A stretch of DNA of 64,000 nucleotides. It comes from an uncultured Olsenella sp. (GTDB lineage: Bacteria > Actinomycetota > Coriobacteriia > Coriobacteriales > Atopobiaceae). A model generated the notes under the pieces. It made no database searches, had not been told where the DNA came from, and was given only the letters and a program-made list of their open reading frames with translations. Every line of letters begins with the position of its first letter. Within the stretch, counting starts at the first letter, position 1. Positions 33,346 through 42,501 of this stretch are shown here, piece by piece. The position numbers and the translations under genes are program-made. The stretch covers positions 8,661 through 72,660 of the forward strand of contig URLM01000006.1 of NCBI GenBank assembly GCA_900548775.1, written 5' to 3'.

Positions 33346-34669
33346 CAGAAGCCGGGACATCTTGCCCGAACGACTCATCAGGCACCACGTAGGGGGCAAG
33401 CGTCGAGCGCATCCTCTCGGATGCACTCACCGTAGCAAGGAGGCCCCTCTCCGTGTAGACCTCCCTTATCACCTGGCAGCGTTCGTGCACCATCTTCATG
33501 AGAATGCCCTTCTCGAAGGGCACGAGAACGGTAACGGTGGCGTCACCGCGCGATGCCTCGCGCGCGATGCGGTAGAGCAGACCAGAAAGCCCCATGCCAG
33601 TTCGTGCCGAGATGGTAACCGCATCGGGATGGAGGGACTGCAGCTCAGAGAGGTCATCGGAAGACAGAAGGTCGCATTTGTTGAGCACGAGGACCATAGG
33701 AATCTGGCTCGCACCAATCTCCTCCAGAACATCTCGCACTGCCTTGACCTGCTTTTCGGCTGCTGGGTCAGAGGCGTCCGCAACGAGCAGGACGAGGTCT
33801 GCAGCTCGTACCTCTGCCAACGTAGACTTAAAGGCCTCGACAAGGGTGGTTGGGAGCTTCTGAATGAACCCTACTGTGTCGGTAAGGGTTACCTTGCGCC
33901 CCTCTTCCAACTCAATTGAGCGAGTGGTTGGATCGAGCGTTGCGAAGAGTTCGTCGCGCACGTAGACTTCAGATCCGGTTAGCGCGTTGAGCAGGGTGGA
34001 TTTGCCAGCGTTCGTGTACCCAGCCAGTGCAACTCGGTAGACACCAGAATCCCAGCGTGCCTTGGATTGGACCCCACGCCTTGTCTCGAGACGCGCAAGT
34101 TCGTCCCGAAGGGTCGAGATGCGCTTGCGCACGAGACGTCTGTCGACCTCGAGCTGACTCTCGCCCTGACCAAAGCGCGAACCTATGCCGCCTCGTGTCT
34201 GCTCTCCAACAAGGTGACTCCACATGCCCCTGAGCCTTGGGAGCACATATTGCAACTGTGCAAGCTGAACTTGAAGACGTCCCTCGCGCGTTGTCGCATG
34301 GACGCCAAAAATGTCAAGAATCAGCGCGGTGCGGTCGATGATCTTGACGGGCTCCCCAACGATCTTCTCGAGGTTGGACTGCTGTGAGGGAGTGAGTTCG
34401 TCATCGAAGATCACGACGTCGGCATCTAGGTTGCGGACGTAGGAGACGAGCTCCTCGACCTTGCCCTTTCCGATGAACGTACGAGGAACCGGGGCGTCGA
34501 GGCGTTGGGTTAGGGTGAAGACGACATCGGCTCCGTCGGTCTCCGCGAGACGTCCCAACTCGCCCATGGACTCGTCGAGAGACCAATCGGCATTCCTACC
34601 AAAGTCCACGCCGACGAGAATGGCCCTCTCGCGCACTGGCGCGGTTGGCTTCGGCTCGAAACGGGTCAA
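33329..34669 (-). CDS. hflX: GTPase HflX
   Basis: HflX splits stalled or stressed 70S ribosomes. The 446-residue protein has the N-terminal HflX domain (VDFGRNADWSLDESMGELGRLAETDGADVVF) and the GTPase motifs GYTNAGKSTLLNALTG (G1), DTVGF (G3) and NKCD (G4). It is the last gene of miaB-miaA-hflX, two bases after miaA. The 3' end overlaps the convergent DUF1624 gene by 17 bases. Confidence 0.95.
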   Translation of the reverse strand: MTRFEPKPTAPVRERAILVGVDFGRNADWSLDESMGELGRLAETDGADVVFTLTQRLDAPVPRTFIGKGKVEELVSYVRNLDADVVIFDDELTPSQQSNLEKIVGEPVKIIDRTALILDIFGVHATTREGRLQVQLAQLQYVLPRLRGMWSHLVGEQTRGGIGSRFGQGESQLEVDRRLVRKRISTLRDELARLETRRGVQSKARWDSGVYRVALAGYTNAGKSTLLNALTGSEVYVRDELFATLDPTTRSIELEEGRKVTLTDTVGFIQKLPTTLVEAFKSTLAEVRAADLVLLVADASDPAAEKQVKAVRDVLEEIGASQIPMVLVLNKCDLLSSDDLSELQSLHPDAVTISARTGMGLSGLLYRIAREASRGDATVTVLVPFEKGILMKMVHERCQVIREVYTERGLLATVSASERMRSTLAPYVVPDESFGQDVPASATALR

Positions 34670-34671
34670 GG

Positions 34672-35646
34672 CTATCCCTCCCTCGAGCGGTCTGGGGCCG
34701 CATCGACCTCTTCACCACGGGCGTCAGACACGATGAGGTCGCAGGCGCGCTCCATGCCCATCTCTTGGACGTCGACCCAACGGGCTCGGCCGTCCCTCCT
34801 GAGCCACGACAGCTGACGCTTTGCATAGTGTCTCGTTCGGCGCTTAACAAGGTCCCTCGCCTCGTCAAGGCTGCACTCTCCTGCAAGCGCAGAGAGGACC
34901 TCTTTGTACCCAATTGCCTGACCAGCGGTATGAGAGCAATCGAGTCCACGCCCAGAAAGACGTCGCACCTCATCGACAAGCCCATCCTCGAACATTCTGT
35001 CCACGCGCTCGTCGATGCGCCTGTAGAGGAGCTCCCTCGGCATCGAAATCGCCCAGATCCGGGCGGCATAGTGCGCCTCGTGACGTCTGAGGCCCTCGTT
35101 GTTCTCCGCATAGCTCACGCCCTCGTCGAGCATCTCGAGGGCACGCACGCAACGTCGCACGTTGTTGGGGTGGATGAGTTCCGCGCTTCTGGGGTCACGT
35201 TCCCACAGGATGTTATGAAGTGTCTGGGGGCCCTTCTCGGCGGCGATGCGCTCGTAGACCTGGCGGCGCTCGTCACCAATGACTCCTTTGGGAAAGTCCA
35301 TCTCATCTATGACAGCATCGAGATAGAGCCCGGTCCCGCCACAGAGGACGGGAACCTTGCCATGGTCGAGGAGACCGTCAATGCACTCGCGCGCATCCTC
35401 CTGGAAGCGTTGGACCGAGTAGTCCTCGTCGACGTCTGCGACGTCAACCATGAGGAGCGGGGTCCGCCTTTGCTCTACGGGGGTCTTTGCGGTCCCCACG
35501 TCCATGCCCCGGTACACCTGCATGGCATCAATGGAGACAACAGGCGAGGCCAGCCGCTCGCCAACGCACTCGGCGAGCGCGCTTTTGCCTGAGGCCGTGG
35601 GTCCAACGATGCAGATGACCTTCTTCTCCGAGAGGCGCTGGCTCAC
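34672..35646 (-). CDS. miaA: tRNA dimethylallyltransferase MiaA
   Basis: MiaA adds a dimethylallyl group to A37 of tRNAs that read UNN codons. The 324-residue protein has a P-loop GPTASGKSALAE, the substrate loop SIDAMQVYRGMDVGTAK, and the GTGLYLDAVID segment. It overlaps miaB by four bases (ATGA), so both modification steps at A37 are made together. Confidence 0.96.
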   Translation of the reverse strand: MSQRLSEKKVICIVGPTASGKSALAECVGERLASPVVSIDAMQVYRGMDVGTAKTPVEQRRTPLLMVDVADVDEDYSVQRFQEDARECIDGLLDHGKVPVLCGGTGLYLDAVIDEMDFPKGVIGDERRQVYERIAAEKGPQTLHNILWERDPRSAELIHPNNVRRCVRALEMLDEGVSYAENNEGLRRHEAHYAARIWAISMPRELLYRRIDERVDRMFEDGLVDEVRRLSGRGLDCSHTAGQAIGYKEVLSALAGECSLDEARDLVKRRTRHYAKRQLSWLRRDGRARWVDVQEMGMERACDLIVSDARGEEVDAAPDRSREG

Positions 35647-37016
35647 GAAAGCTCGCCCTCAACGCTTCCACGCAAGTACCACGTGCGCGCCTCTTCGACG
35701 CGAACGCGAGCGATCTTTCCAACGGCTTCCTCCGCAGAGACGCCCTCAGGTAGCTGGAAATGGACCGTGCGGTTCTTCTCGCTGTGGCCGACCATCACCG
35801 AGGCGTCGCGCTTGGAGGGACCCTCGACGAGCACTCCAACGAGCTGTCCTAGATCCTCCTGGTTGGCATCGTGCGCCTGTTGTGCGACCTGCTCGGCAAG
35901 CCTATCGAAGCGGTCCTGAATTACATCGTGAGGCGTGTCGTTGGCCATCTTTGCGGCAGGGGTACCCGGCCGAGGTGAGTAGATGAAGGTGAATGCAGAG
36001 GAGAACGCCGCATCCCTTACGAGGGAGAGGGTGTCTTGGAAGTCCTCTTCGGTCTCGCCGGGAAAGCCAACGATGATGTCGGTCGAGAGGGCGATGTCCG
36101 GAATGGCCGCGCGGAGCCTATCGACCAATGCGAGGTACTCCTCCCGCGTGTAGCTGCGGTTCATTGCCTTGAGGATGCGCGTGGACCCAGACTGCACGGC
36201 AAGGTGGAGGTGAGGCATAACGGCAGGGACCTCGGCCATCGCGGCTATCGTCTCGTCTGAGAGGTCCTTGGGGTTGCTTGACGTGAAGCGAATGCGCTCG
36301 ATGCCCGTCTCGCCCACGGCACGAAGCAGCTCTGCAAAGCGCGGCTCGCCGTAGATGTTCCTGCCGTATGAGTTGACGTTTTGTCCAAGAAGGCAGATTT
36401 CGCGGACTCCGTCGGCAACGAGCAGGCGGCACTCTGCAACGACGCTTTCGATGGTTCGGCTGCGCTCGCGCCCACGAACGTAGGGCACGATGCAGTAGGT
36501 GCAGAAGTTGTTGCAGCCGCTCATGATGGGTACCCAGGCGTGATGGCGCTCCGCCCGATGGCTCGGAAGATCCGTCGAGAAGCCCGTGCCGGGTTCCTCG
36601 GTATCGACTTCGATGGCACCCTGCTGGTCTCCAAAGGCATCCGAGAGAAGCCTTGGCAGGCTGCCAAGGGCGCTTGTGCCAAAGACCACGTCGACGTTGG
36701 GGATGTGTGAGCGGAGACGCTCGCCGTCGCGCTGGGCGATGCAGCCACCGATTGCTACGACGCGCCTCCCAGATGGAGGGGTTGGGGCCGAGACCATCGC
36801 AGAAGCCTGTCCGTAAAGACGCTGATCGGCGTTCTCGCGAACGCAGCAAGTCATATAGACGACGATGTCAGCCTCATCGGGGCTGGGAACCTCGATGCAG
36901 CCGCACGAGTCGAGGAGGCCCGAGACCCTCTCGGAGTCGTGCATGTTCATCTGGCAGCCGAAGGTCTTGATGCTGTACGTTTTGCCGACAAGCACTTGGG
37001 TGTCAGTGGATGCCAT
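35643..37016 (-). CDS. miaB: tRNA methylthiotransferase MiaB
   Basis: This radical-SAM enzyme adds a methylthio group to i6A37 in tRNA after MiaA. The 457-residue protein has an N-terminal UPF0004 cluster domain (KTFGCQMNMHDSERV, YMTCCVRENAD), the radical-SAM motif SGCNNFCTYCIVPYVRG, and a C-terminal TRAM domain. The start is directly after the spoVS stop. Confidence 0.96.
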   Translation of the reverse strand: MASTDTQVLVGKTYSIKTFGCQMNMHDSERVSGLLDSCGCIEVPSPDEADIVVYMTCCVRENADQRLYGQASAMVSAPTPPSGRRVVAIGGCIAQRDGERLRSHIPNVDVVFGTSALGSLPRLLSDAFGDQQGAIEVDTEEPGTGFSTDLPSHRAERHHAWVPIMSGCNNFCTYCIVPYVRGRERSRTIESVVAECRLLVADGVREICLLGQNVNSYGRNIYGEPRFAELLRAVGETGIERIRFTSSNPKDLSDETIAAMAEVPAVMPHLHLAVQSGSTRILKAMNRSYTREEYLALVDRLRAAIPDIALSTDIIVGFPGETEEDFQDTLSLVRDAAFSSAFTFIYSPRPGTPAAKMANDTPHDVIQDRFDRLAEQVAQQAHDANQEDLGQLVGVLVEGPSKRDASVMVGHSEKNRTVHFQLPEGVSAEEAVGKIARVRVEEARTWYLRGSVEGELS

Positions 37017-37334
37017 CTACGCCACCACTTCCCCATCGTCCATCGCGTCCGCCGAGACGCTTCTGGGAGTAAGCCTGTGGACGTATACGGCAAAGCGGAT
37101 TGCGGTGCGCTTCTCGCCAGCGATGTCGATGTCGGAGAATGTTGGGGCGCAGGAGATGTCAACGCCAGTGGGAATCAGGAATCCACGTGCGATGGCAAGG
37201 GCCTTGACCGCCTGGTTGACCGCGCCGGCTCCCACGCATTGCATGTTGACGGGAACGCCATCCTTGACCATGCCAGCTATAGCTCCGGCAACTGATGCCG
37301 GAGAGGACTTGCTCGAGACCTTCAGAAAATCCAT
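37017..37334 (-). CDS. spoVS: Stage V sporulation protein S (SpoVS/Alba-like)
   Basis: This 105-residue protein of the SpoVS family has an Alba-like nucleic-acid-binding fold. The N terminus MDFLKVSSKSSPASVAGAIAG and VGAGAVNQAVKALAIARGFL are diagnostic. In sporulating Firmicutes it affects coat and septation, but the family also occurs in bacteria that do not sporulate. The C terminus has a 15-residue acidic extension. Its position between rny and miaB matches Firmicutes gene order. Confidence 0.93.
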   Translation of the reverse strand: MDFLKVSSKSSPASVAGAIAGMVKDGVPVNMQCVGAGAVNQAVKALAIARGFLIPTGVDISCAPTFSDIDIAGEKRTAIRFAVYVHRLTPRSVSADAMDDGEVVA

Positions 37335-37411
37335 GCTACCGATACTCCAATAGTGCGGTGGTTGTCAGAGTGGTGCGTTTGTCCAACTATATGTGGCTTC
37401 ATATAAAAATG

Positions 37412-37439
37412 ATTGTAATGTCCCAGCTACGCAATGCAA
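37412..37439 (-). promoter_or_regulatory. Candidate sigma-A promoter of spoVS-miaB-miaA-hflX
   Basis: On the minus strand TTGCAT (37439-37434) and TACAAT (37417-37412) are spaced 16 bases apart, about 78 bases before the spoVS start. It lies in an A/T-rich patch of the 137-base gap. Confidence 0.45.
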
Positions 37440-37471
37440 ATCGTGGGGGCCCTAAGCGTTGCGCGAGAAAT

Positions 37472-38584
37472 CTAGTCTGCGTCCTCAAGGTCGAATGTCA
37501 CCGTGATGCGTCCCTTCCCAACCCGCACCTTTGGATCATTCACGAGCGACACGTAGTAGCGATCCTCTATGAACGAGAAGTCCTTTGCGAGCACATGGGA
37601 AAACTCCTCCATATCGGGCTTGGAAAGCTTGAGCCCACGCCTGTCACGGTAGAGGTCGACCGACTTTGGGCCAGTCGGGGCATCGGCCTTTCGAAGCATT
37701 CGCGAGGCGACGCTCCTCAGAGGCTTTATCTGGCCAGATACGACGCGATGGGCAGTCCGCTCGCTCATCTCAAGACCAAGGTCCTTGCACACCGAGAGAA
37801 GCTCCCGAGCGTCGGCTGCAGCCCGTAGCCTCTCGAGAACGGGCAAAGCCGAGAGGTCATCCATGAAGAGAAGCTCGGAACTGTCAATCGAAGGCGTGAC
37901 GCGAGCACGGGCGGTAGCTGCGATCTCTGCGGGAGAGCCAACGTACACCTCGCAGGTCCCGTATTCCTCGAGGGCAAACTCGCAGCAGGTACGCACGATG
38001 TTGTGGGGGCCGCGACCACAGGAGCGCCTGCCGTCCTCGTCCTCGCCAAGCGTTGGCCAGGTGGATTGGTCGGCGCGCTCGGAAAGCTTAGTGGCATCTG
38101 TCACGACCGAGATGGATGCCCCCTTGCCAGGGGCGGAGGATGCGACACGTGCAGAATCGGCATTCTCGCGAACGGAGTACAGTGCCATGCCGCGACCGTG
38201 AACGCCCCACCTATCTACATGAACGCTCTCGAGCTTCGAGGTCACACGCGCCTCGAAGATCCGCTCATGCATGTCCTGCGGAATGCCCGAGCCATCGTCG
38301 AGAATGGTAGTGGTCCGTAGGTCGCCCTCCCGGGAGGTAGCCAGGTAGATTCTTTTTGCCCCGGCATCGCGGGAGTTGCGCAGAAGCTCGATAACCATGT
38401 CCTCGACGCAGCGAATGTCGTGCTTTGCCTGGCGACGCTCCGCCTCCGCAACGCGGAGGCGGACGTAACCTTCGCCGAGGTTCTCTTCGACGCGAAGCGA
38501 CCGTTCGCCGCCCATGCGAGCGACGAAATCCGCCAAGCCTGACGTGCTGGAGTCCTGCCCCACCGTCACCGTGCCATCCCTCAT
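37472..38584 (-). CDS. GHKL-type ATPase domain protein of unknown function
   Basis: I do not recognise the family beyond its ATP-binding fold. The 370-residue soluble protein has a Bergerat fold: N box IELLRNSRDAGA (Asn70), G1 DDGSGIP (96-102) and G2 GVHGRGMALYS (127-137). The mix resembles MutL/Hsp90/DNA-repair-type GHKL ATPases more than histidine kinases. No dimerisation/histidine domain is present. The remaining 200 residues include a MSERTAHRVVSGQIKPLRSV stretch that could be a helix-turn-helix. It follows rny immediately (TAAATG), where Firmicutes carry ymdB. This context suggests a role in RNA or signalling tied to RNase Y. Confidence 0.6.
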   Translation of the reverse strand: MRDGTVTVGQDSSTSGLADFVARMGGERSLRVEENLGEGYVRLRVAEAERRQAKHDIRCVEDMVIELLRNSRDAGAKRIYLATSREGDLRTTTILDDGSGIPQDMHERIFEARVTSKLESVHVDRWGVHGRGMALYSVRENADSARVASSAPGKGASISVVTDATKLSERADQSTWPTLGEDEDGRRSCGRGPHNIVRTCCEFALEEYGTCEVYVGSPAEIAATARARVTPSIDSSELLFMDDLSALPVLERLRAAADARELLSVCKDLGLEMSERTAHRVVSGQIKPLRSVASRMLRKADAPTGPKSVDLYRDRRGLKLSKPDMEEFSHVLAKDFSFIEDRYYVSLVNDPKVRVGKGRITVTFDLEDAD

Positions 38585-40135
38585 TTACTTGGCGACATCA
38601 ACGGCGCGAGACTCACGAATGACCACGACGCGGACCTGGCCGGGGTACTCCATCTCGTCCTCGATCTGCTTTGCGATGTCGTGGGCGAGCACGGTGGCCT
38701 GGGCGTCGGAGATCTTCTCGGGCTCGACCATCACGTGCAGCTCGCGACCAGCCTGCATCGCATAGGTGCGCTCCACGCCCTCGTGGGCGTTCGAGATCTC
38801 CTCGAGCTTCTCGAGACGCTTGATGTAGGTCTCGGCGGACTCGCGACGGGCGCCCGGCCTGGCTGCGGAGATGGCATCAGCGGCCTGGACGAGGACGTCG
38901 AGGACGGTGTCGGGATCGACGTCCGCGTGGTGTGCCTCGATGGCATGGACGATCTCCGGGCGCTCGCCATAGCGACGCGCAAGGTCCGCACCAATGACGG
39001 CGTGCGGCCCCTCGACCTCGTGGTCGATCGCCTTGCCGATGTCATGCAGCAGGCCGGCCCGCTTTGCGGGGGCAGGGTCCATCCCAAGCTCAGAAGCCAT
39101 GATGCCGCAGAGCGCAGAGACCTGGACCGAGTGCGAGAGGACGTTCTGACCAAAGGAGGTGCGATACTTGAGGGCACCGAGGGTCTTCACAATCTCGGGG
39201 TGGAGGTCATGAATACCGGCGTCGAAGGCTGCCTGCTCGCCGGCCTCCCGGACGCGCTCGTTGACGAGATCCTCGGCCTTCTTGTACAGCTCCTCGATGC
39301 GAGCGGGGTGAATACGTCCGTCGGCGATGAGGTTCTCCAAGGCGACGCGTGCCGTCTCACGGCGAACGGGGTCGAAGCTCGAGAGAACTACGGTCTCGGG
39401 AGTGTCATCGATAACGAGGGAGACGCCAGAAACCTGCTCGAAGGTACGGATGTTCCTGCCCTCGCGGCCGATGATGCGACCCTTGAGGTCATCGGAGGGA
39501 ATGTGGACGGTGGTTACCGTAATCTCGCCTGCCTGGTCTGCGGCGCAGCGCTGAATGGCAGTCGAGATGATCTCGCGCGCAGTCTTGTCTGCCTTTGCCC
39601 TAACGTTTTGCTCGGACTCGCGGAGAATCTGGGCCTCGTCGCGGACGCTCTCGGCGCGGACGCGTGCGATAAGCTCGTCATGCGCCTCGTCCTTCGAGAG
39701 CCCGGCGATGCGCTCGAGCTCGGTGGTCTGCTTGCCCTCAAGGGCGTCAAGGTCGTTCTTTCGACGATCGAGCTGGCTCTGAAGCCCGGACAGCTGGCGC
39801 TCGCGCTTGTCAAGGGCGTCGTTGCGGCGGTCGAGAGACTCCTCGCGCTGCATGATGCGGCCCTCCATGGACTGAAGCTCGCCCTTGCGCTTCTTCTCCT
39901 CGGCCTCGGAGTTCTGCTTGAGCTGGAGAATCTCCTCCTTGGCCTCGAGAACGGCCTCCTTCTTTGCTGTATCGGCCTGGCGGCGAGCCTCAGAGGTAAT
40001 GCGCTCGGCCTCGCCACGCGCACTCTCGATCTGCTCGTTGGCAGACTTGAGCTTGGAGTTGCTCTTGCCTGCGAGGAAGAAGTACGCCAGCCCAGCTCCA
40101 ACTGCTAGGCAAATGATTCCAACAATGATTTCCAT
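38585..40135 (-). CDS. rny: Ribonuclease Y
   Basis: RNase Y is the membrane-bound endoribonuclease that starts mRNA decay. The 516-residue protein has an N-terminal transmembrane helix (IVGIICLAVGAGLAYFFLAG), a long coiled coil at 30-200, a KH domain (GREGRNIRTFEQVSGVSLVI) and an HD domain (GLLHDIGKAIDHEVEGPHAV; HH and D metal ligands). TGAGGAG precedes the ATG. A consensus promoter lies 185 bases upstream. Together with RNase J (49764-51428) this gives a Firmicutes-like RNA decay system. Confidence 0.96.
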   Translation of the reverse strand: MEIIVGIICLAVGAGLAYFFLAGKSNSKLKSANEQIESARGEAERITSEARRQADTAKKEAVLEAKEEILQLKQNSEAEEKKRKGELQSMEGRIMQREESLDRRNDALDKRERQLSGLQSQLDRRKNDLDALEGKQTTELERIAGLSKDEAHDELIARVRAESVRDEAQILRESEQNVRAKADKTAREIISTAIQRCAADQAGEITVTTVHIPSDDLKGRIIGREGRNIRTFEQVSGVSLVIDDTPETVVLSSFDPVRRETARVALENLIADGRIHPARIEELYKKAEDLVNERVREAGEQAAFDAGIHDLHPEIVKTLGALKYRTSFGQNVLSHSVQVSALCGIMASELGMDPAPAKRAGLLHDIGKAIDHEVEGPHAVIGADLARRYGERPEIVHAIEAHHADVDPDTVLDVLVQAADAISAARPGARRESAETYIKRLEKLEEISNAHEGVERTYAMQAGRELHVMVEPEKISDAQATVLAHDIAKQIEDEMEYPGQVRVVVIRESRAVDVAK

Positions 40136-40453
40136 GGCCGCTCCTCAGATGACGAATTCACAAGGTTGTTCAGGAGACCCCACGCACAGCGCAGGGAACC
40201 CGCCATCGGGGTATCCGGCCGCAGATGCCAAAAACATGACGTTCCATGATGCTGACGCAGCGAAACAATTACAATGCACAGCTGGTAAACCAGCGGAAGA
40301 TACGCTCTCAGGCCTCTCAATCATATGTTCGCATTTGATACCTGTCAAACTGCCTGGGTACCGCCCGCGCCCAAACAAGGCCCGCTTCACGGAATAAACG
40401 GGATGCCCGGAAAGCCGCAGTGAGACGCCCGTCAGCATCGGAGCTTTCGTAAC
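40136..40453. other. Leader and promoter region of rny; gap after recX
   Basis: This 318-base gap holds the rny promoter (40320-40348) and a leader of about 175 bases. I see no gene and no clear recX terminator; an imperfect inverted repeat (ACGGG...CCCGT) lies near 40392-40430. Confidence 0.6.
40320..40348 (-). promoter_or_regulatory. Near-perfect sigma-A promoter of rny
   Basis: On the minus strand TTGACA (40348-40343) and TATGAT (40325-40320) are separated by exactly 17 bases. The -35 is perfect and the -10 has one mismatch. The predicted start is near 40313. Confidence 0.75.
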
Positions 40454-41164
40454 CTAGAAGTCCTCAGAGTCTCTCTCCTCGTCAATAACGCGGCGAGCGG
40501 TGCGGGTAGCGAGCCCTAGCGGAAAGCCGCGCGTCGAGAGAAAACGGACGAGTTTCTCATAGTCGTGCTTGCCCGTGAGACGACGACGCGAGGCAAGCTC
40601 GTAGGCCGTCTCCTCCTCTGACTCCTGCGTAAGGTAAAGATCTGGCCATCCGGGGACGTCAGCGGTATCTACGCCGCGGCGTGAGAGCTCGCGCTCGATC
40701 CGCACCCTTCCCCATCCTTGGGACAGCTTGGAGCGAATGAAGGCATCGGCGAATCGCGCGTTATCCACCAGGCCACACTCGACAGACCTACGGCAGGTAT
40801 ACTCGACGGTCTGGGGGGCATAGCCATCTCGCTTGAGGCGCGCGGAGAGCTCCTCCTCAGAGTAATCCCTTCTGTCTACGAGCGCTGCTGCGCGCTCCAT
40901 GGCGCACTTTCGAGATGCCTCGCCCATCGCGTAGAGAAGCTCTGCCCTGGAAGAGGGGAGAAGGTCTCGTCCCCTCGCCTTGGAATCAAGGCAGCGCGCA
41001 ACGGCAACGGGAACGCTCATGCGCTCCTCGCCGCGCTGAGGCGTCCTCACGACAACCTCGCCACGAGGGGCCGCCTGCCCCAATGAGCGCGAGCCTCGCT
41101 GGGGCAGGCGGACCTCCCAGTCTAGCGACGTCTTTGGCCAATCCCCCTTGGCTGCTCGCGTCAC
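40454..41164 (-). CDS. recX: Regulatory protein RecX
   Basis: RecX binds and restrains RecA filaments. The 236-residue protein has the RecX three-helix repeats: [16 protein letters not shown], then [36 protein letters not shown]. The first 85 residues are a poorly conserved basic extension. The GTG start overlaps the recA stop by four bases (GTGA), the usual coupled arrangement. Confidence 0.9.
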   Translation of the reverse strand: MTRAAKGDWPKTSLDWEVRLPQRGSRSLGQAAPRGEVVVRTPQRGEERMSVPVAVARCLDSKARGRDLLPSSRAELLYAMGEASRKCAMERAAALVDRRDYSEEELSARLKRDGYAPQTVEYTCRRSVECGLVDNARFADAFIRSKLSQGWGRVRIERELSRRGVDTADVPGWPDLYLTQESEEETAYELASRRRLTGKHDYEKLVRFLSTRGFPLGLATRTARRVIDEERDSEDF

Positions 41165-42264
41165 TGGTGAGAGTCCTCGCTGGAGAGGGACGGATCATCG
41201 AGGGGCTCCCCCACGCGCTCGTCACCTAGTACGAGCCCGCAGGCGACGCGGACCTTGTGGTCAATCTCGTCGAGGAGATCTGGGTTGGAAGCGAGGAACG
41301 ACTTGGCGGCCTCGCGGCCCTGGCCAAGCCGCTCGCCCTCATAGGTGAACCATGAGCCAGACTTGTCCACGATCTGGTACTCGACCGCCATGTCCAGCAC
41401 AGAGCCCTCCTTGGAAATGCCCGTACCGTACATGATGTCGAACTCCGCAGACTTGAAGGGCGGCGCGACCTTGTTCTTCACGACCTTGACGCGTACGCGG
41501 TTGCCGACAACCTCGCCGTTGACCTTGATGCTGTCAACGCGCCTGATATCCATGCGAACGGACGAGAAGAACTTGAGCGCGCGACCGCCCGGCGTGGTCT
41601 CGGGATTGCCGAACATGACGCCGATCTTCTCGCGAAGCTGGTTGATGAAAATGCACGTGGTGTTTGACTTGGAGAGCGATCCGGCAAGCTTGCGAAGCGC
41701 CTGGCTCATGAGACGCGCCTGGAGACCAACCGTGGTGTCGCCAATCTCGCCCTCGATCTCGGCACGGGGCACGAGCGCCGCCACGGAGTCGATGACCACG
41801 ACGTCGATGGCGCCGGAACGCACAAGCATGTCGCAAATCTCGAGTGCCTGCTCGCCGGTGTCTGGCTGCGAGATGAGAACCTCGTCGATATCTACACCAA
41901 TGCGAGCCGCATAGCCGGGATCCAGCGCATGCTCTGCATCTATGAAGGCGACGACGCCCCCCATTGCTTGCGCCTCGGCGAGAATCTCAAGCGAGAGCGT
42001 TGTTTTGCCAGAGGACTCGGGACCATATATCTCGATGATGCGGCCGCGCGGCACGCCGCCGATGCCCAGGGCGGCGTCGAGCGCCAAAGAACCGGTGGGT
42101 ATTGCCTCGACCTCAAGGCTGGCGCTGTCATCCCCATAGCGCATTATGGCGCCCTTGCCGAACTTCTTCTCGATCTCTTGGGTTGTGACCTCGAGCGCCT
42201 TGTCGCGCTCCTCCGTGGTCTCTGGGTGGTTGACCTCTTTGACCGTACCCTTGCTCCTGGCCAT
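41161..42264 (-). CDS. recA: Recombinase RecA
   Basis: RecA forms ATP-dependent filaments on single-stranded DNA for recombination and activates LexA cleavage. The 367-residue protein has Walker [13 protein letters not shown]-type [11 protein letters not shown], Walker [16 protein letters not shown], and the L2 loop [26 protein letters not shown] lies 5 bases before the ATG. A perfect LexA box lies in its promoter. The C terminus is acidic, as usual. Confidence 0.98.
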   Translation of the reverse strand: MARSKGTVKEVNHPETTEERDKALEVTTQEIEKKFGKGAIMRYGDDSASLEVEAIPTGSLALDAALGIGGVPRGRIIEIYGPESSGKTTLSLEILAEAQAMGGVVAFIDAEHALDPGYAARIGVDIDEVLISQPDTGEQALEICDMLVRSGAIDVVVIDSVAALVPRAEIEGEIGDTTVGLQARLMSQALRKLAGSLSKSNTTCIFINQLREKIGVMFGNPETTPGGRALKFFSSVRMDIRRVDSIKVNGEVVGNRVRVKVVKNKVAPPFKSAEFDIMYGTGISKEGSVLDMAVEYQIVDKSGSWFTYEGERLGQGREAAKSFLASNPDLLDEIDHKVRVACGLVLGDERVGEPLDDPSLSSEDSHQ

Positions 42265-42299
42265 GCTTGCTCCTCATCTGTTGGCTGCCATCGATGGTA

Positions 42300-42317
42300 T
42301 ACGAACACCCGTTCGTA
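42300..42317 (-). promoter_or_regulatory. Perfect LexA box in the recA promoter
   Basis: TACGAACACCCGTTCGTA is an exact match to the CGAAC-N4-GTTCG SOS box, extended to 7-bp arms. On the minus strand TTGACT sits directly before it and TACCAT 17 bases after TTGACT, so LexA would cover the spacer between -35 and -10. Confidence 0.88.
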
Positions 42318-42474
42318 GTCAACATCGCTAAGCCAAGCATATCCGGGAGACCTTGCAGCATTCTGACAGCGAGCGGACAGCCAGCTTGCACACAGCTGGC
42401 AGCGTTCTGACACGCAATAGCGTCTACCAGCGCAAACGATGTGAGCAGAAGGGTCTTCCGTCGAACAGAAACTC

Positions 42475-42501
42475 GTAACGAGAAAAAAGGACTAGTCCTT
42501 C
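42475..42501 (-). terminator. Weak terminator overlapping the cinA stop
   Basis: On the minus strand AAGGA-CTAG-TCCTT is followed by a T-rich run; the TAG is the cinA stop codon. The stem is only 5 bp, so partial read-through into recA is likely. Confidence 0.4.

Noticed and set aside
38681..40108. Plus-strand open frame of 475 codons opposite rny
   Set aside because: Low-complexity Leu/Gly/Val antisense of a strongly biased coiled-coil gene.
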